Shown here in pieces: positions 34,965-44,572 of a stretch of DNA of 64,000 nt; position 1 is the first letter of the stretch; every line of letters starts with the position of its first letter. The notes under the pieces are model-generated. The model was not told the DNA's origin, ran no database searches, and worked only from the letters and a program-made list of their open reading frames with translations. The DNA comes from Beijerinckiaceae bacterium (GTDB lineage Bacteria > Pseudomonadota > Alphaproteobacteria > Rhizobiales > Beijerinckiaceae), in contig JAIETL010000042.1 in assembly GCA_019745195.1 (NCBI GenBank), positions 1 through 64,000 on the forward strand, written 5' to 3'. The translations under genes and the position numbers were made by a program.

Positions 34965-35837
34965 ATGCTCGAACTCTCCCAGCAAGCGATCTTCTCCGGC
35001 CTGCTCGTCGGCTCGGTCTATGCGCTCGTGGCGCTCGGCATCGCGCTCACCTTCGGGGCGATGAAGATCATCAACCTCGCCCATGGCGAACTCGTGCTTC
35101 TGGCCGCCTACATGGCCTATTTCATCGAGAGCCGGACGGGGTGGAATCCTTATGCCGCGATCCCGCTCGCTTTCGCGATCACCGCTGTCGTCTCGATCGC
35201 GGTCTACCTGCTGATCGACCGCATCAAGCTCCATCGCGAACTCAACTCGCTGATCCTGACCTTCGCCATCGGCATCATCCTGACCAACGGCATTCTCCTG
35301 GTCTTCGCCAGCGACGTCCGCTCGACCAACTCGCCGGTGCTGCAGGACGCGCTCTCCTTCCACACCGTTTATGCGATGAAGGGCGAGCTCACCGCCTTCG
35401 TCGTCAGCCTCGCCGTGATGAGCGCGCTATGGTGGTGGCTGAAGCTGAGCTGGTATGGCCGCGCGGTGCGCGCCGTCTCCTCCAATCGCGACGCCGCCAT
35501 GCTGATGGGCATCGATCCGCGCCGGGTCGAACTGGCCGCCTTCCTCGTCGCCGGGATTCTGGCCAGCGTGGCCGGCGTCGCGCTCTTCACCATGAGCGTG
35601 GTCCAGCCGGCGCTCGGCCCCGCGCTGACCGTCAAGGCCTTCGTCGTCACGGTGCTGGCGGGCGTCGGCTCGATCCCCGGGGTGTTCTGCGCCGCGCTGC
35701 TGCTCGGCGTCACCGAGGCGATGACGGTCACGCTGGCGAGCTCGGCGCTGCAGGAGCTCGTCGGCATGGTTTTGTTCCTGCTCGTGCTCTTCTTCATGCC
35801 GAACGGGCTCTTCGGCGCCCGGGCGCGGAGGGGCTGA
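34965..35837 (+). CDS. livH: Branched-chain-type ABC permease, LivH family
   Basis: Inner-membrane permease of 290 aa with about eight hydrophobic segments. The family sequence GLLVGSVYALVALGIALTFG and KIINLAHGELVLLAAY are near the N-terminus, and the coupling region AVSSNRDAAMLMGID is recognisable. The first gene of the HMGF set; livM starts 4 bases after its stop. Confidence 0.9.
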   Translation: MLELSQQAIFSGLLVGSVYALVALGIALTFGAMKIINLAHGELVLLAAYMAYFIESRTGWNPYAAIPLAFAITAVVSIAVYLLIDRIKLHRELNSLILTFAIGIILTNGILLVFASDVRSTNSPVLQDALSFHTVYAMKGELTAFVVSLAVMSALWWWLKLSWYGRAVRAVSSNRDAAMLMGIDPRRVELAAFLVAGILASVAGVALFTMSVVQPALGPALTVKAFVVTVLAGVGSIPGVFCAALLLGVTEAMTVTLASSALQELVGMVLFLLVLFFMPNGLFGARARRG

Positions 35838-35841
35838 GGCG

Positions 35842-36798
35842 ATGGTTGTGAAGAACCTCCCCGGCATCCTGCTCGCGCTCGCGGCTTGCCTCATTCCGCT
35901 GGTCTATGGCGGCAACGGCTACATCATGGGGCTGATGGTCTCCGGGTTGATCGTCGCCGGCGTCGCGCTCGCCTGGGCGTTGCTCGGCAATCTCGGCGGC
36001 ATGGTCTCGTTCGGCCACGCCGCCTTCTTCGGGGTCGGGGCCTATGCTTCCGCGCTGCTTTCGGCGAAGGCCGGCCTGCCCGTGCCGCTCTCGCTGCTGG
36101 CCGGCGGCGCGGTCGCCGCCCTGTCCTCACTCGCCATGCTGCCGGCGCTGCGATTGTCCGGCCCCTATTTCGCGCTCGCCATCCTCGCCTATGCGCACAT
36201 CTTCAAGATCCTCGCGACCGAACTGAGCTGGCTCACCGGCGGCTCGGCCGGCTTTGCCCGCTTCCCCGTACTGCCGACCATCGCCGGCATCGACTTCTCC
36301 AGCCGCATCGGCAGCTACTGGCTGCTCGTCGTCATGGTGGGTCTGTGCCTGCTGGCCTATCGCGCCGTGAAGGCGAGCCATGTCGGCACGGCTCTGCGCG
36401 CCATGGCCGAAAGCGAGGACGCGACACGCGTCGTCGGCGTCAACGCGACTTTGCTGAAAGCCTGGATGCTGCTGCTCTCCGCCTTCATCACCGGGCTGTT
36501 CGGCGCGATGAACGCCCACATCATCAACTTCCTCGAGCCGGACTACGCCTTCTCCGGCACCTGGTCGGTGCTGCCGATCATCGCGGCGATCTTCGGCGGC
36601 TACCGCACCATCCTCGGACCCGTCGCGGGCGCGGTCGCGATCTATCTGTTCGACCAGCTCGTCGCCAAGGCGATCCTGCCGGTCGGCCACCAGATCATCC
36701 TCGGCGTCCTGCTCGCGGGCATGATCCTGATCGCCCCCAACGGCCTGTTCGGACTGTTCGGCAAGAAGAAGACGGGAGCCGCCCATGCTGCGGCTTGA
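35842..36798 (+). CDS. livM: Branched-chain-type ABC permease, LivM family
   Basis: Second permease, 318 aa. Family features include LLGNLGGMVSFGHAAFFGVGAY and the coupling loop RAMAESEDATRVVGVN. It ends with a basic tail and overlaps the ATPase gene livG by 14 bases. Confidence 0.9.
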   Translation: MVVKNLPGILLALAACLIPLVYGGNGYIMGLMVSGLIVAGVALAWALLGNLGGMVSFGHAAFFGVGAYASALLSAKAGLPVPLSLLAGGAVAALSSLAMLPALRLSGPYFALAILAYAHIFKILATELSWLTGGSAGFARFPVLPTIAGIDFSSRIGSYWLLVVMVGLCLLAYRAVKASHVGTALRAMAESEDATRVVGVNATLLKAWMLLLSAFITGLFGAMNAHIINFLEPDYAFSGTWSVLPIIAAIFGGYRTILGPVAGAVAIYLFDQLVAKAILPVGHQIILGVLLAGMILIAPNGLFGLFGKKKTGAAHAAA

Positions 36799-37498
36799 GG
36801 ACGTCACCGTCCGTTTCGGCGGGCTCGTCGCGCTGAAGGACGTGTCCTTCGCGATGGGGGCCGGCGAAATCCTCGGTCTCGTCGGCCCCAACGGCGCCGG
36901 CAAGACGACGCTTTTCAACACCATCTCGGGCCTTGTGCGGCCGCGATCGGGAAATATCCTGTTCGAGGAGCGCGAGATCGGCGGCATGGCGCTGCATGCG
37001 CGCGCAAGGCTTGGCCTCGGCCGCACCTTCCAGATCCCGCAGCCGATGCATCATCTGACCGTGCGCGAGAACCTGACCGTCGCGCAGGTTTTTGGCGCAG
37101 GCAAATCCGACCCCGCCCGCATCGACGAAATCCTGCAGGTGATGGAACTCGCCGAGCATGCCGAGCGCGACGCCGCCACCGAGCTTGCCCTGCAGGAACT
37201 GAAGCGCCTCGAAATCGCCAAGGCGCTGGCGACGAACCCAAGGCTGCTGCTGCTCGACGAGGTTCTGGCCGGCCTCGAAAGCCAGGCCAAGCGCCGCTTC
37301 ATCGCCAAGCTGCGCGAATTGCACCAGCGCTACGGCCTGACCATCGTCATCGTCGAGCACGACATCGAGACGATTTCGACGCTCTGCTCGCGCGCCGTGG
37401 TGCTGAATTTCGGCCAGGTGATCGCCGACGGCGCGCCCGACGATGTCTTCCGCAACCCGGCCGTGGTCGAGAGCTATACGGGGACGGCCGATGCTTGA
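36785..37498 (+). CDS. livG: Branched-chain-type ABC ATPase, LivG family
   Basis: Cytoplasmic ATPase of 237 aa. Walker A is GPNGAGKTT; the LivG-type RTFQIPQPMHHLTVRENL block follows; Walker B is LLLLDEVLAGL and the H-loop is EHD. The ABC signature is degenerate: where LSGGQ or LSYG is expected the sequence reads TELALQELKRLEIAKAL. Most LivG proteins have a somewhat longer insert near this site. Confidence 0.88.
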   Translation: MLRLEDVTVRFGGLVALKDVSFAMGAGEILGLVGPNGAGKTTLFNTISGLVRPRSGNILFEEREIGGMALHARARLGLGRTFQIPQPMHHLTVRENLTVAQVFGAGKSDPARIDEILQVMELAEHAERDAATELALQELKRLEIAKALATNPRLLLLDEVLAGLESQAKRRFIAKLRELHQRYGLTIVIVEHDIETISTLCSRAVVLNFGQVIADGAPDDVFRNPAVVESYTGTADA

Positions 37499-37518
37499 TC
37501 TCGCGATCCCACCTTCAA

Positions 37519-37629
37519 CCCTCATCCTGAGGAGCCGCGTCGGCGGCGTCTCGAAGGATGCTCCAGTTCGCTCCGGAAACATCTGGAGCATCCTTCGAGA
37601 CGCGCCTGCGGCGCTCCTCAGGATGAGGG
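37519..37629. repeat. Palindromic repeat, type A, copy 5
   Basis: Outer arms CCCTCATCCTGAGGAGC and GCTCCTCAGGATGAGGG; inner arms GTCTCGAAGGATGCTCCAG and CTGGAGCATCCTTCGAGAC. The left hairpin is GCCGcgtCGGC and the right GCGCCtgcGGCGC. It separates livG from livF, the two ATPase genes of one transporter. Confidence 0.9.
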
Positions 37630-37656
37630 CTGCAGAGTGGATTTCGGAGCAGCAGA

Positions 37657-38373
37657 ATGCTTGAGGTCCGCTCGCTCCGCGCCGGCTATGGCGCGATCAA
37701 CGTGCTCTGGGACGTCTCGCTCAGCTTCCCCAAGGGCGAGCTGACCGCCATCGTCGGACCCAACGGCGCAGGCAAGACCACGCTGTTCCGCGCGCTGATG
37801 GGCCTCGTGCCTCATCAGGGCGAGATCAGGCTCGACGGTCGCGCCCTGAAAGCCAAGACCTGGGACCTGATCGAGGCCGGGCTCGTCATGGTTCCCGAGG
37901 GCCGGCTCGTCTTCAAGGACATGAGCGTCGAGGAAAACCTGTCGCTCGGGGCCTATCCGCGCCGCTGCCGCAAGGCCCAAAGCCGCAATCTGGAGCGCGT
38001 CTACGAACTGTTTCCGCGCCTGAAGGAGCGTCGTGGCCAGCCGGCCGGCTCGCTCTCCGGCGGCGAGGCGCAGATGGTCGCGATGGGGCGCGGCATGATG
38101 AGCGAGCCGCGCATCCTGCTGATCGACGAGCCCTCGCTTGGCCTCGCGCCGGTCATCGTCAAGGAGGTTCTGGGGATCGTCCGCCGGCTCAAGGCGCAGG
38201 GCGTCACCATCGCGCTGATCGAGCAGAACACGCATCTCGCGCTCTCGGTCGCCGACAATGTCCACCTGATGCGTTCGGGCAAGGTCCTGCTCAGCCAGAA
38301 GGCGGCACAGGTCGATCTGGACCGCCTGCACGATCTCTATCTCGCCCGCGAAGGCGGGCCGGCGAACCCCTGA
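37657..38373 (+). CDS. livF: Branched-chain-type ABC ATPase, LivF family
   Basis: Second ATPase of the transporter, 238 aa. Walker A GPNGAGKTT, LivF-type MVPEGRLVFKDMSVEENL, ABC signature SLSGGEAQMVAMGRGMM, Walker B ILLIDEPSLGLAP and H-switch LIEQNTH are all intact. The ATG is close to the right end of a type A repeat. With livG it energises LivHM. Confidence 0.92.
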   Translation: MLEVRSLRAGYGAINVLWDVSLSFPKGELTAIVGPNGAGKTTLFRALMGLVPHQGEIRLDGRALKAKTWDLIEAGLVMVPEGRLVFKDMSVEENLSLGAYPRRCRKAQSRNLERVYELFPRLKERRGQPAGSLSGGEAQMVAMGRGMMSEPRILLIDEPSLGLAPVIVKEVLGIVRRLKAQGVTIALIEQNTHLALSVADNVHLMRSGKVLLSQKAAQVDLDRLHDLYLAREGGPANP

Positions 38374-38385
38374 CGGACCGCGACC

Positions 38386-39342
38386 ATGGCCCTGCCCTCC
38401 TCCCTCGCAAACGCGCTCGACCTGCCGGTGATCGGCTCGCCGATGTTCATCGTCTCGGGCCCGGAGCTCGTCATCGCGCAATGCCTGAACGGCGTCGTCG
38501 GCTCGTTTCCGGCGCTGAATGCAAGGCCGGCCGACCAGCTCGATGTCTGGCTCACCCGGATCAAGGCCGAACTCGCGGCGGCGAAGGCGGCGGACCCGTC
38601 CCGCAAGATCGCGCCCTTCGCGGTCAACCAGATCGTCCATGCCAGCAACGATCGCCTGCGCCACGACATGGAGGTCTGCGTCAAACACGAGGTGCCGATC
38701 ATCATCACCTCGCTGCGCGCGCCGGGCGAGGTGGTCGAGGCCGCCCATTCCTATGGCGGGCTCGTCTTCCACGACGTCACCACGATCCGCCATGCGCAAA
38801 AGGCGCTGGAGGCCGGCGTCGACGGGCTGATCCTGGTCTGCGCCGGAGCTGGCGGCCATGCCGGCACGCTCTCGCCTTTCGCGCTCGTCGGTGAGGTCAG
38901 GCGCTTCTTCGACGGCCCGATCATCCTGTCAGGGTCGATCGCGACCGGGCAGGCGATCCTGGCGACGCAGGCGATGGGCGCGGACCTGGCCTATATCGGC
39001 ACGCGCTTCATCGCGACGCAGGAGGCCAATGCCGCCCAAGGCTACAAGGACATGATCGTCGAGACGAGCGCGGCCGACATCGTCTACACGCCCTATTTCA
39101 CCGGCGTGCCCGGCAACTATCTCAAGCCCTCGATCGCCGCGCAGGGGCTCGATCCCGATGCCTTGCCCGACGCCGACAAGACCAAGATGAGCTTTGGCTC
39201 GGGCACCGCAAAAGCCTGGCGCGACATCTGGGGTTCGGGGCAAGGCGTCGGGCTGATCGACGACGCACCGCCGGTCGCGCAGGTGATCGCGCGGCTCAAG
39301 GCCGAATATCTGCAGGCGAAAACTGCTCTCACGACCGTCTGA
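38386..39342 (+). CDS. FMN-dependent nitronate monooxygenase-like protein
   Basis: TIM-barrel flavoprotein of 318 aa in the nitronate monooxygenase (2-nitropropane dioxygenase) family. The motif CAGAGGHAG marks the FMN/catalytic His region, and [29 protein letters not shown] (a GS-x-GQ phosphate-binding type segment) follows. Only 12 bases separate it from livF. Family members oxidise nitronates or act as NADH:quinone reductases; a role in the acid-degradation cluster is not known. Confidence 0.8.
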   Translation: MALPSSLANALDLPVIGSPMFIVSGPELVIAQCLNGVVGSFPALNARPADQLDVWLTRIKAELAAAKAADPSRKIAPFAVNQIVHASNDRLRHDMEVCVKHEVPIIITSLRAPGEVVEAAHSYGGLVFHDVTTIRHAQKALEAGVDGLILVCAGAGGHAGTLSPFALVGEVRRFFDGPIILSGSIATGQAILATQAMGADLAYIGTRFIATQEANAAQGYKDMIVETSAADIVYTPYFTGVPGNYLKPSIAAQGLDPDALPDADKTKMSFGSGTAKAWRDIWGSGQGVGLIDDAPPVAQVIARLKAEYLQAKTALTTV

Positions 39343-39356
39343 ACAAGGAAGATGAG

Positions 39357-40103
39357 ATGACCGCCACCGTTCTGACCGAGACCGTTTCAGCCGGAGTCCT
39401 CCAGATCACGATGAACCGGCCCGAGCGCAAGAACGCGCTCGACCGGGCGAGCTATATCGCGCTGGCCGAGGCGCTGTCCGGCGGCGACGCCGATCCCGCG
39501 ATCCGCGCCATGGTGCTGACGGGGGCCGGCGGCTCCTTCACCAGCGGCAACGACATCAAGGACTTCGCCGCCGCCGCCGGCACCGGCCCGCGCGTCGCGA
39601 TGGATTATCTCAACGTGATCTCGAACTCGAAGAAGCCGGTCATCGCCGCCGTCGAAGGCTTCGCGGTCGGCATCGGCACGACGATGCTGCTGCATTGCGA
39701 TCTGGCCTATGCCGGCAAGGGCGCGAGCTTCCGAATGCCTTTCGTGGCGCTGGGCCTGTGCCCGGAAGGCGCGTCCTCTTACCTGCTGCCGCTCATGGCC
39801 GGCTCCAAGCGCGCCGCCGAACTGCTGATGCTGGGCGAGGCCTTCGGGCCGGAGGTCGCGCTGGATGCGGGCCTGATCAACGCCGTGACGCCGGAAGGCG
39901 GGGCGCTGGCCATGGCGATCGACAAGGCGAAGGCCTTTTGCGCCCTGCCGCCGGAGGCCGTCGGCGTCACCAAGATGCTGCTGAAGCGCGGCCATGCCGC
40001 GGCCGTCGCCGAGACGCTGACGACCGAGGCCCGCTATTTCAGCGAGCGGCTGGTCTCGGCCGAGGCGCAGGCCGCCTTCGCCGCCTTCCTGATGAAGCGC
40101 TGA
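39357..40103 (+). CDS. Enoyl-CoA hydratase/isomerase family protein
   Basis: Crotonase-fold protein of 248 aa. Oxyanion-hole segments are [10 protein letters not shown] and [19 protein letters not shown], and [14 protein letters not shown] carries one catalytic-type Glu. The other usual Glu of hydratases is replaced by Gly (VGIGTTM), so an isomerase or another crotonase reaction is possible. It could fill the pimE role missing from the opposite strand. Confidence 0.82.
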   Translation: MTATVLTETVSAGVLQITMNRPERKNALDRASYIALAEALSGGDADPAIRAMVLTGAGGSFTSGNDIKDFAAAAGTGPRVAMDYLNVISNSKKPVIAAVEGFAVGIGTTMLLHCDLAYAGKGASFRMPFVALGLCPEGASSYLLPLMAGSKRAAELLMLGEAFGPEVALDAGLINAVTPEGGALAMAIDKAKAFCALPPEAVGVTKMLLKRGHAAAVAETLTTEARYFSERLVSAEAQAAFAAFLMKR

Positions 40104-40130
40104 GACCTCATGTTTCACGATAGAAAAACT

Positions 40131-40243
40131 GCCGTCATCCCGGACAAGCGGCGAAGCCGCGCCGCTCCGGGATCCATCATAGGGCACGTCGGTGCTCTAG
40201 GATGGATCCCGGAGCTCCGCTTCGCTACGTCCGGGATGACGGC
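40131..40243. repeat. Palindromic repeat, type B, copy 3
   Basis: Arms GCCGTCATCCCGGAC and GTCCGGGATGACGGC, with internal GCGGCgaaGCCGC and the paired TCCGGGATCCATC / GATGGATCCCGGA. It lies just before the IclR gene. Confidence 0.88.
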
Positions 40244-40264
40244 GTGTTCAAGCGGCCCACGACC

Positions 40265-41092
40265 ATGCAGCGCGTGAAACCGACGCTTGTGAGCGACAAT
40301 CCCGCGCCGGACATCGAGCCCGACGAGGCGAAGGACGACCGCCACTTCGTCACGGCGCTCGCGCGCGGGCTTGAGGTGCTCGCCTGCTTCCGGCGCGGCG
40401 AGCGCACGCTCGGCAATTCCGAGATCGCCGAGCGCTGCGGGCTCGCCCGTTCCACCGTGTCGCGGCTTACACACACGCTGACGACGCTGGGCTACCTTCA
40501 TCCCGTTCCGGAATCGGGCGGTTATCGTCTCGGCACGGCGCTGATCGCGCTCGGCGCGACCGCGCTCGCCGGGCTCGACGTGCGCCAACTGGCGCGCCCG
40601 GGCATGCGCGAGATCGCGATCCTATCCAACGCGTCCGTGGGCCTGGGCGTGCGCGACCGGCTCAGCATGCGCTATATCGAGTGCTGCCGGGGCGAGGCGG
40701 CGATCGCGCTCAACATGGATGTCGGCTCGCGGCTCTCCATGGCCCGCAGCGCCATGGGCCGGGCCTATCTCTGCGTCTGCGACGAGGCCGAGCGCCGCGC
40801 CATCCTCGACGACATCCGCTCGGTCGACGATGCCGGCTGGCCGCGCCTGCGCGACGGCGTCGAGCGCGCGCTCGCCGACTACCGCGAATTCGGCTGCGCC
40901 CGCTCCTTTGGCGACTGGCAGCCAACGGTCGACGCCATCGCCGTGGCGTTCCGGCCCGGGGGCGGCCTGCCGCCGATGTCGATCAATTGCGGCGCGCCCA
41001 GCGTCATCCTCGATCGCGAGGTGCTGATGAACGAGGTGCGCCCACGCCTCATCGCGCTGGCGGCCAGTCTGGAAGGGGTGATGGGCTCGTGA
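40265..41092 (+). CDS. IclR-family transcriptional regulator
   Basis: Regulator of 275 aa. An N-terminal winged helix (about 28-90, FVTALARGLEVLACFRRG and CGLARSTVSRLTHTL) precedes the IclR effector domain, which has RSAMGRAYL and the SINCGAPSVIL ending region. The closest visible style is that of PcaR/PobR-type activators of aromatic and organic acid pathways. The ATG at 40265 is chosen because the upstream open frame is repeat. It is the likely ligand of the GTTCTGCAcTGCAGAAC palindrome; the inducer is unknown. Confidence 0.86.
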   Translation: MQRVKPTLVSDNPAPDIEPDEAKDDRHFVTALARGLEVLACFRRGERTLGNSEIAERCGLARSTVSRLTHTLTTLGYLHPVPESGGYRLGTALIALGATALAGLDVRQLARPGMREIAILSNASVGLGVRDRLSMRYIECCRGEAAIALNMDVGSRLSMARSAMGRAYLCVCDEAERRAILDDIRSVDDAGWPRLRDGVERALADYREFGCARSFGDWQPTVDAIAVAFRPGGGLPPMSINCGAPSVILDREVLMNEVRPRLIALAASLEGVMGS

Positions 41093-41117
41093 GGCGCGAA
41101 GTCGGACAGACCCACCG

Positions 41118-41229
41118 CCCTCATCCTGAGGAGCGATCGAAGATCGCGTCTCGAAGGATCCTCCAGCCCGCGCCAGCGACATCTGGAGCATCCTTCGAGA
41201 CGCCGCTGCGCGGCTCCTCAGGATGAGGG
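41118..41229. repeat. Palindromic repeat, type A, copy 6
   Basis: Outer arms CCCTCATCCTGAGGAGC and GCTCCTCAGGATGAGGG; inner arms GTCTCGAAGGATCCTCCAG and CTGGAGCATCCTTCGAGAC. The left hairpin is GATCgaaGATC and the right CCGCtgcGCGG. It separates the IclR and CoA transferase genes. Confidence 0.9.
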
Positions 41230-41251
41230 CTGTGGGATTGGAAACGTGACG

Positions 41252-42451
41252 ATGAGCGACCTCGACCTTCCCCTCGCCGGCATCCGCGTGCTCGATCTAT
41301 CGCGCATCCTCGCCGGCCCCTGGTGCGGCCAGGTGCTGGGCGATCTCGGGGCGCAGGTCATCAAGGTCGAGCATCCCGGACGCGGCGACGACACGCGCGA
41401 CTGGGGCTTTCGCCTCGGCGAGGCCAACACCTGCTATTTCAACAGCGTCAATCGCAACAAGCGCGCCATCGGCGTCGACCTCGGCAAGCCCGAAGGCCTC
41501 GCCATCGTGCGCGATCTCACCGCCAGAAGCGACGTGCTGATCCAGAACTTCAAGACTGGCGGGGCCGACAGGCTCGGTCTCGGCTATGGCGCTTTGAGCG
41601 CGCTCAACCCCGGCCTGATCTATTGCTCGATCGCCGGCTACGGTTCCAACGGGCCGGAGGCGACCCGCCCCGGCTACGACCTCGTCATCCAGGGCGAATC
41701 CGGCCTGATGGGCATGAACGGCAATGACGACCAGCCGCCGCTGAAATTCGGCGTCGCCATCGTCGATCTCTTCACCGGCCAGTTCTCCGCTCAGGCTATC
41801 CTGGCGGCACTCGTCCAGCGCGGTCGCACCGGCAAGGGCCGGCACATCGAGATGGCGCTTTTCGACTGCGGCCTCTCCGTCACCTCCTATTACGGGCTGG
41901 AGGCGCTGGCCTTGGGCGAAGACCCGGCGCGCTACGGCAACGCTCATCCCTCGATCGTGCCCTATGGCGTGTTCGAGGCGGCCGACGGCCCGCTCGTCAT
42001 CACCGTCGGCAACAACGCGCAGTTCGAGCGCTTCTGCCGCCATGTCATCGAGCGTCCCGACCTCGCCGACGATGCGCGCTTCGCGACGAACCTGCAGAGA
42101 ACGCAAGCGCGGCCGGAGCTGTTGCCGATCCTCGAGGCCGAACTGCGCGCCCGCCCCCGCGCGCTGCTGCTGGAGCGGCTCGTGACGCATGGGATTCCCG
42201 CCGGCGAGGTGCTGGGCTTGAACGAGGCGCTGCGCTCGCAGCGCGCGGCGCAAGCCGGCATGGTTTCGGACGCTCCCGACGCAGCCGCGACGCCGTCAGT
42301 GCTGTCGCCGCCATACCGCCTCGACGGAAACCGGTTGCCGGTGCGCCACCGGCCGCCGGGTATCGGGCAGGACACCGAATCGGTGCTGGACGAACTCGGC
42401 CTCGATGCGGCCCGACGTGCGGCCCTGCGCGCCGCAGGGACCATCGTCTGA
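41252..42451 (+). CDS. CaiB/BaiF family (class III) CoA transferase
   Basis: Transfers CoA between acyl groups, 399 aa. The N-terminal block LAGIRVLDLSRILAGPWCGQVLGDLGAQVIKVE is diagnostic, and the nucleophile is expected to be Asp143 in RPGYDLVIQ. A GTG two codons earlier is an alternative start. Placed after the IclR gene in the arm divergent to the pim-like operon, it may load CoA on the substrate acid as an alternative to the ligase. Converges with tctA. Confidence 0.87.
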   Translation: MSDLDLPLAGIRVLDLSRILAGPWCGQVLGDLGAQVIKVEHPGRGDDTRDWGFRLGEANTCYFNSVNRNKRAIGVDLGKPEGLAIVRDLTARSDVLIQNFKTGGADRLGLGYGALSALNPGLIYCSIAGYGSNGPEATRPGYDLVIQGESGLMGMNGNDDQPPLKFGVAIVDLFTGQFSAQAILAALVQRGRTGKGRHIEMALFDCGLSVTSYYGLEALALGEDPARYGNAHPSIVPYGVFEAADGPLVITVGNNAQFERFCRHVIERPDLADDARFATNLQRTQARPELLPILEAELRARPRALLLERLVTHGIPAGEVLGLNEALRSQRAAQAGMVSDAPDAAATPSVLSPPYRLDGNRLPVRHRPPGIGQDTESVLDELGLDAARRAALRAAGTIV

Positions 42452-42466
42452 GCGGGGCAGCCCCGG

Positions 42467-43963
42467 TCAGGCCGGCGCGGCGCGCGCCCTGCCGATCGGC
42501 AGGGCTTTCCAGATCATCAGCGCCCAGAGCAGCAGCGTCGCGACCCCGAGCGTGCCGGCGATCGGCCGGCTGAGGAAGCCGAGGAAAGAACCGTCGGCCT
42601 TGATCATCGAACTCATGAAGTTCTGCTCCAGCATCTCGCCGAGCACGAGGCCCAGGATCAATGGTGCGACAGGGATGCCCTGTTCCTCGAGGAACCAGCC
42701 GAACAGCCCCATCACCACCATCAGCACCACACCGTAGAGCGAATTGGTCATGGCGAAGGAGCCGACCATGCAGAAGATCAGGATGATCGGCAGCAGGATG
42801 TTGCGCGGCACCCGCAGGATCTGCTTGGCCGATTTGATGGCCGCCCAGCCGAGCGGGAACATCAGCAGATTGGCGAGGATGAAGATGATGAAGACGGCAT
42901 AGATCAGCTCCGGCGTCTGCAGAAACACGCTCGGGCCCGGATTCATGCCCTTCATGTAGAGGACGCCGATCACGATCGCGGTAATCGAATCGCCCGGGAT
43001 GCCGAAGACCAGCGCCGGGATCCAGGCCGCTCCGACAGCCGAATTGTTCGCCGAGGTCGCATCGACCACGCCCTCGATATGTCCGGTGCCGAACTTCTCC
43101 GGCTCCTTCGAGAGCTTCTTGGAGACGGCGTAGGACACCCAGGCGGCGATATCGGCGCCCGCCCCCGGCAGCGCCCCGATCACTGTGCCGATCAGCGAGC
43201 CGCGAAAGAAGTTCTTCCAATATCGCCGGAAGACGCCGCCCATGCCCTTCATCAGGCTGCCGACGGCCTGCGTCACCCGCATGCCGCCCTTCTCCATCGT
43301 CACCGCCCCGCGCAGGAGTTCGGAGACGGCGAACATGCCGATCAGCGTCGGGATGAAGTTGATGCCCGAAAGGAGGTCGACATTGCCGAAGGTGAAGCGC
43401 GGCTGGCCTGCCGCCGGGTCGATGCCGACGCAGCCGATGGCGAGCCCGATGAACAGCGAGAGCAGGCCTTTCAGCGGGTCACCCGTGCCGATGAAGACCG
43501 CGCAGGTCAGGCCCAGGCAGGCGAGCCAGAAATACTCGAAGGAGGAGAAATTGATCGCCACTTCGGCCAGCGCCGGCGCGAGCACGATCAGGACCAGCAC
43601 CCCGAAGATGCCGCCGAGGACCGAGAAGACCAGGTTGACCCCCATATTGAGGTCGAGCTGGCCCTTCTTCATCATCTCGTAGCTCTCGTCGGCATAGGCC
43701 GCCGAGGCCGGCGTGCCCGGCATGCGCAGCATCGCGGCCGGAATGTCGCCGGCGAAGATCGCCATCGCCGTGGCGGTGACGATCGCGCCCAGCGCCGGCA
43801 CCGGCGCCATGAAGAAGGTCACCGGCACCAGCAGGGCCGTCGCCATCGTGGCCGTCAGGCCGGGCATGGCGCCGACGAACATGCCGAAGACGGCCGAGCC
43901 CATGATGACGGCCAGCACATAGGGATCGAAGACGAGGCCGAAAGCAGTCGTGATCGCTGTCAT
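42467..43963 (-). CDS. tctA: Tripartite tricarboxylate transporter large membrane subunit
   Basis: Membrane channel of the TTT system, 498 aa with about twelve hydrophobic segments. The family motifs GAMPGLTATMATALLVPVTF, in the first half, and the repeated GALPGAGADIAAW and GIPGDSITAI segments mark the substrate/ion path. The start at 43963 removes a 17-codon extension inside tctB that has no ribosome site. Last gene of the tctCBA unit. Confidence 0.92.
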   Translation of the reverse strand: MTAITTAFGLVFDPYVLAVIMGSAVFGMFVGAMPGLTATMATALLVPVTFFMAPVPALGAIVTATAMAIFAGDIPAAMLRMPGTPASAAYADESYEMMKKGQLDLNMGVNLVFSVLGGIFGVLVLIVLAPALAEVAINFSSFEYFWLACLGLTCAVFIGTGDPLKGLLSLFIGLAIGCVGIDPAAGQPRFTFGNVDLLSGINFIPTLIGMFAVSELLRGAVTMEKGGMRVTQAVGSLMKGMGGVFRRYWKNFFRGSLIGTVIGALPGAGADIAAWVSYAVSKKLSKEPEKFGTGHIEGVVDATSANNSAVGAAWIPALVFGIPGDSITAIVIGVLYMKGMNPGPSVFLQTPELIYAVFIIFILANLLMFPLGWAAIKSAKQILRVPRNILLPIILIFCMVGSFAMTNSLYGVVLMVVMGLFGWFLEEQGIPVAPLILGLVLGEMLEQNFMSSMIKADGSFLGFLSRPIAGTLGVATLLLWALMIWKALPIGRARAAPA

Positions 43964-43973
43964 GTCCGGCTCC

Positions 43974-44450
43974 TCACAGGATGCTGTCGAGGATGCCGCG
44001 CGGCAAGGGCACACGCATCAACGAGCCGAAGAAGTACTGGACCAGCCCTGTCATGATGACGGCGACGAGCAGCGCCGTCAGCGGCCTGACCCCGAACCAG
44101 AGAAACAGGCAAAGCTGGATCAGGAACGCGGTCAGGATGAAGCCCAGCGGCTCCGACGCAAGGATGTAGAACACCATCGCCGCCATCATGAGCGCGAAGG
44201 AAGCGAGCCGATGCGGCCTGTGCATCCAGTCCGCGAGACCCAGCCACGGGCCGCCCGCCTCGCGCCGCTCCTTCAGGCCACGCAGCACCAGCATCGCCGA
44301 GCACAGGATGATGCCGCTGGCGATGATGCGCGGGAACAGGCTGGGGCCGTATTTCTGGCCGGGGAAAGGCGGGAACGAGAAGGTCATCGCGATCATCGCT
44401 CCGGCGAGAAGGATGAACAGCGCGCCGACGACGGCATCGTTGAAACGCAT
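43974..44450 (-). CDS. tctB: Tripartite tricarboxylate transporter small membrane subunit
   Basis: Four-helix inner-membrane subunit of 158 aa; hydrophobic segments are at about 8-26, 42-58, 83-103 and 112-137. YGPSLFPRIIASGIILCSAML is typical of TctB. It lies downstream of a strong terminator that follows tctC and 10 bases upstream of tctA. Confidence 0.88.
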   Translation of the reverse strand: MRFNDAVVGALFILLAGAMIAMTFSFPPFPGQKYGPSLFPRIIASGIILCSAMLVLRGLKERREAGGPWLGLADWMHRPHRLASFALMMAAMVFYILASEPLGFILTAFLIQLCLFLWFGVRPLTALLVAVIMTGLVQYFFGSLMRVPLPRGILDSIL

Positions 44451-44520
44451 GGGCTGCGGACCTTGCGAGGAGGCCAGGCACGCATCGGCGTGCGGAGACG
44501 GCGTGCTGGAGCCGAGTAGC

Positions 44521-44558
44521 GAAAAAGACGGAGCGGCCGCGCCGGCGGCCGCTCCGTC
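44521..44558 (-). terminator. Strong Rho-independent terminator after tctC
   Basis: On the minus strand a perfect 14-bp stem, GACGGAGCGGCCGC with GCGGCCGCTCCGTC, closes a 4-base loop and is followed by TTTTTC. It stands 14 bases after the tctC stop and before tctB, so most transcripts should end after the binding-protein gene. Confidence 0.85.
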
Positions 44559-44572
44559 GCATAGGGCCGGGA

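Noticed and set aside
6218-41229. Type A and B repeats as a CRISPR array
   Set aside because: The copies are kilobases apart, palindromic over their whole length and without spacers or cas genes.
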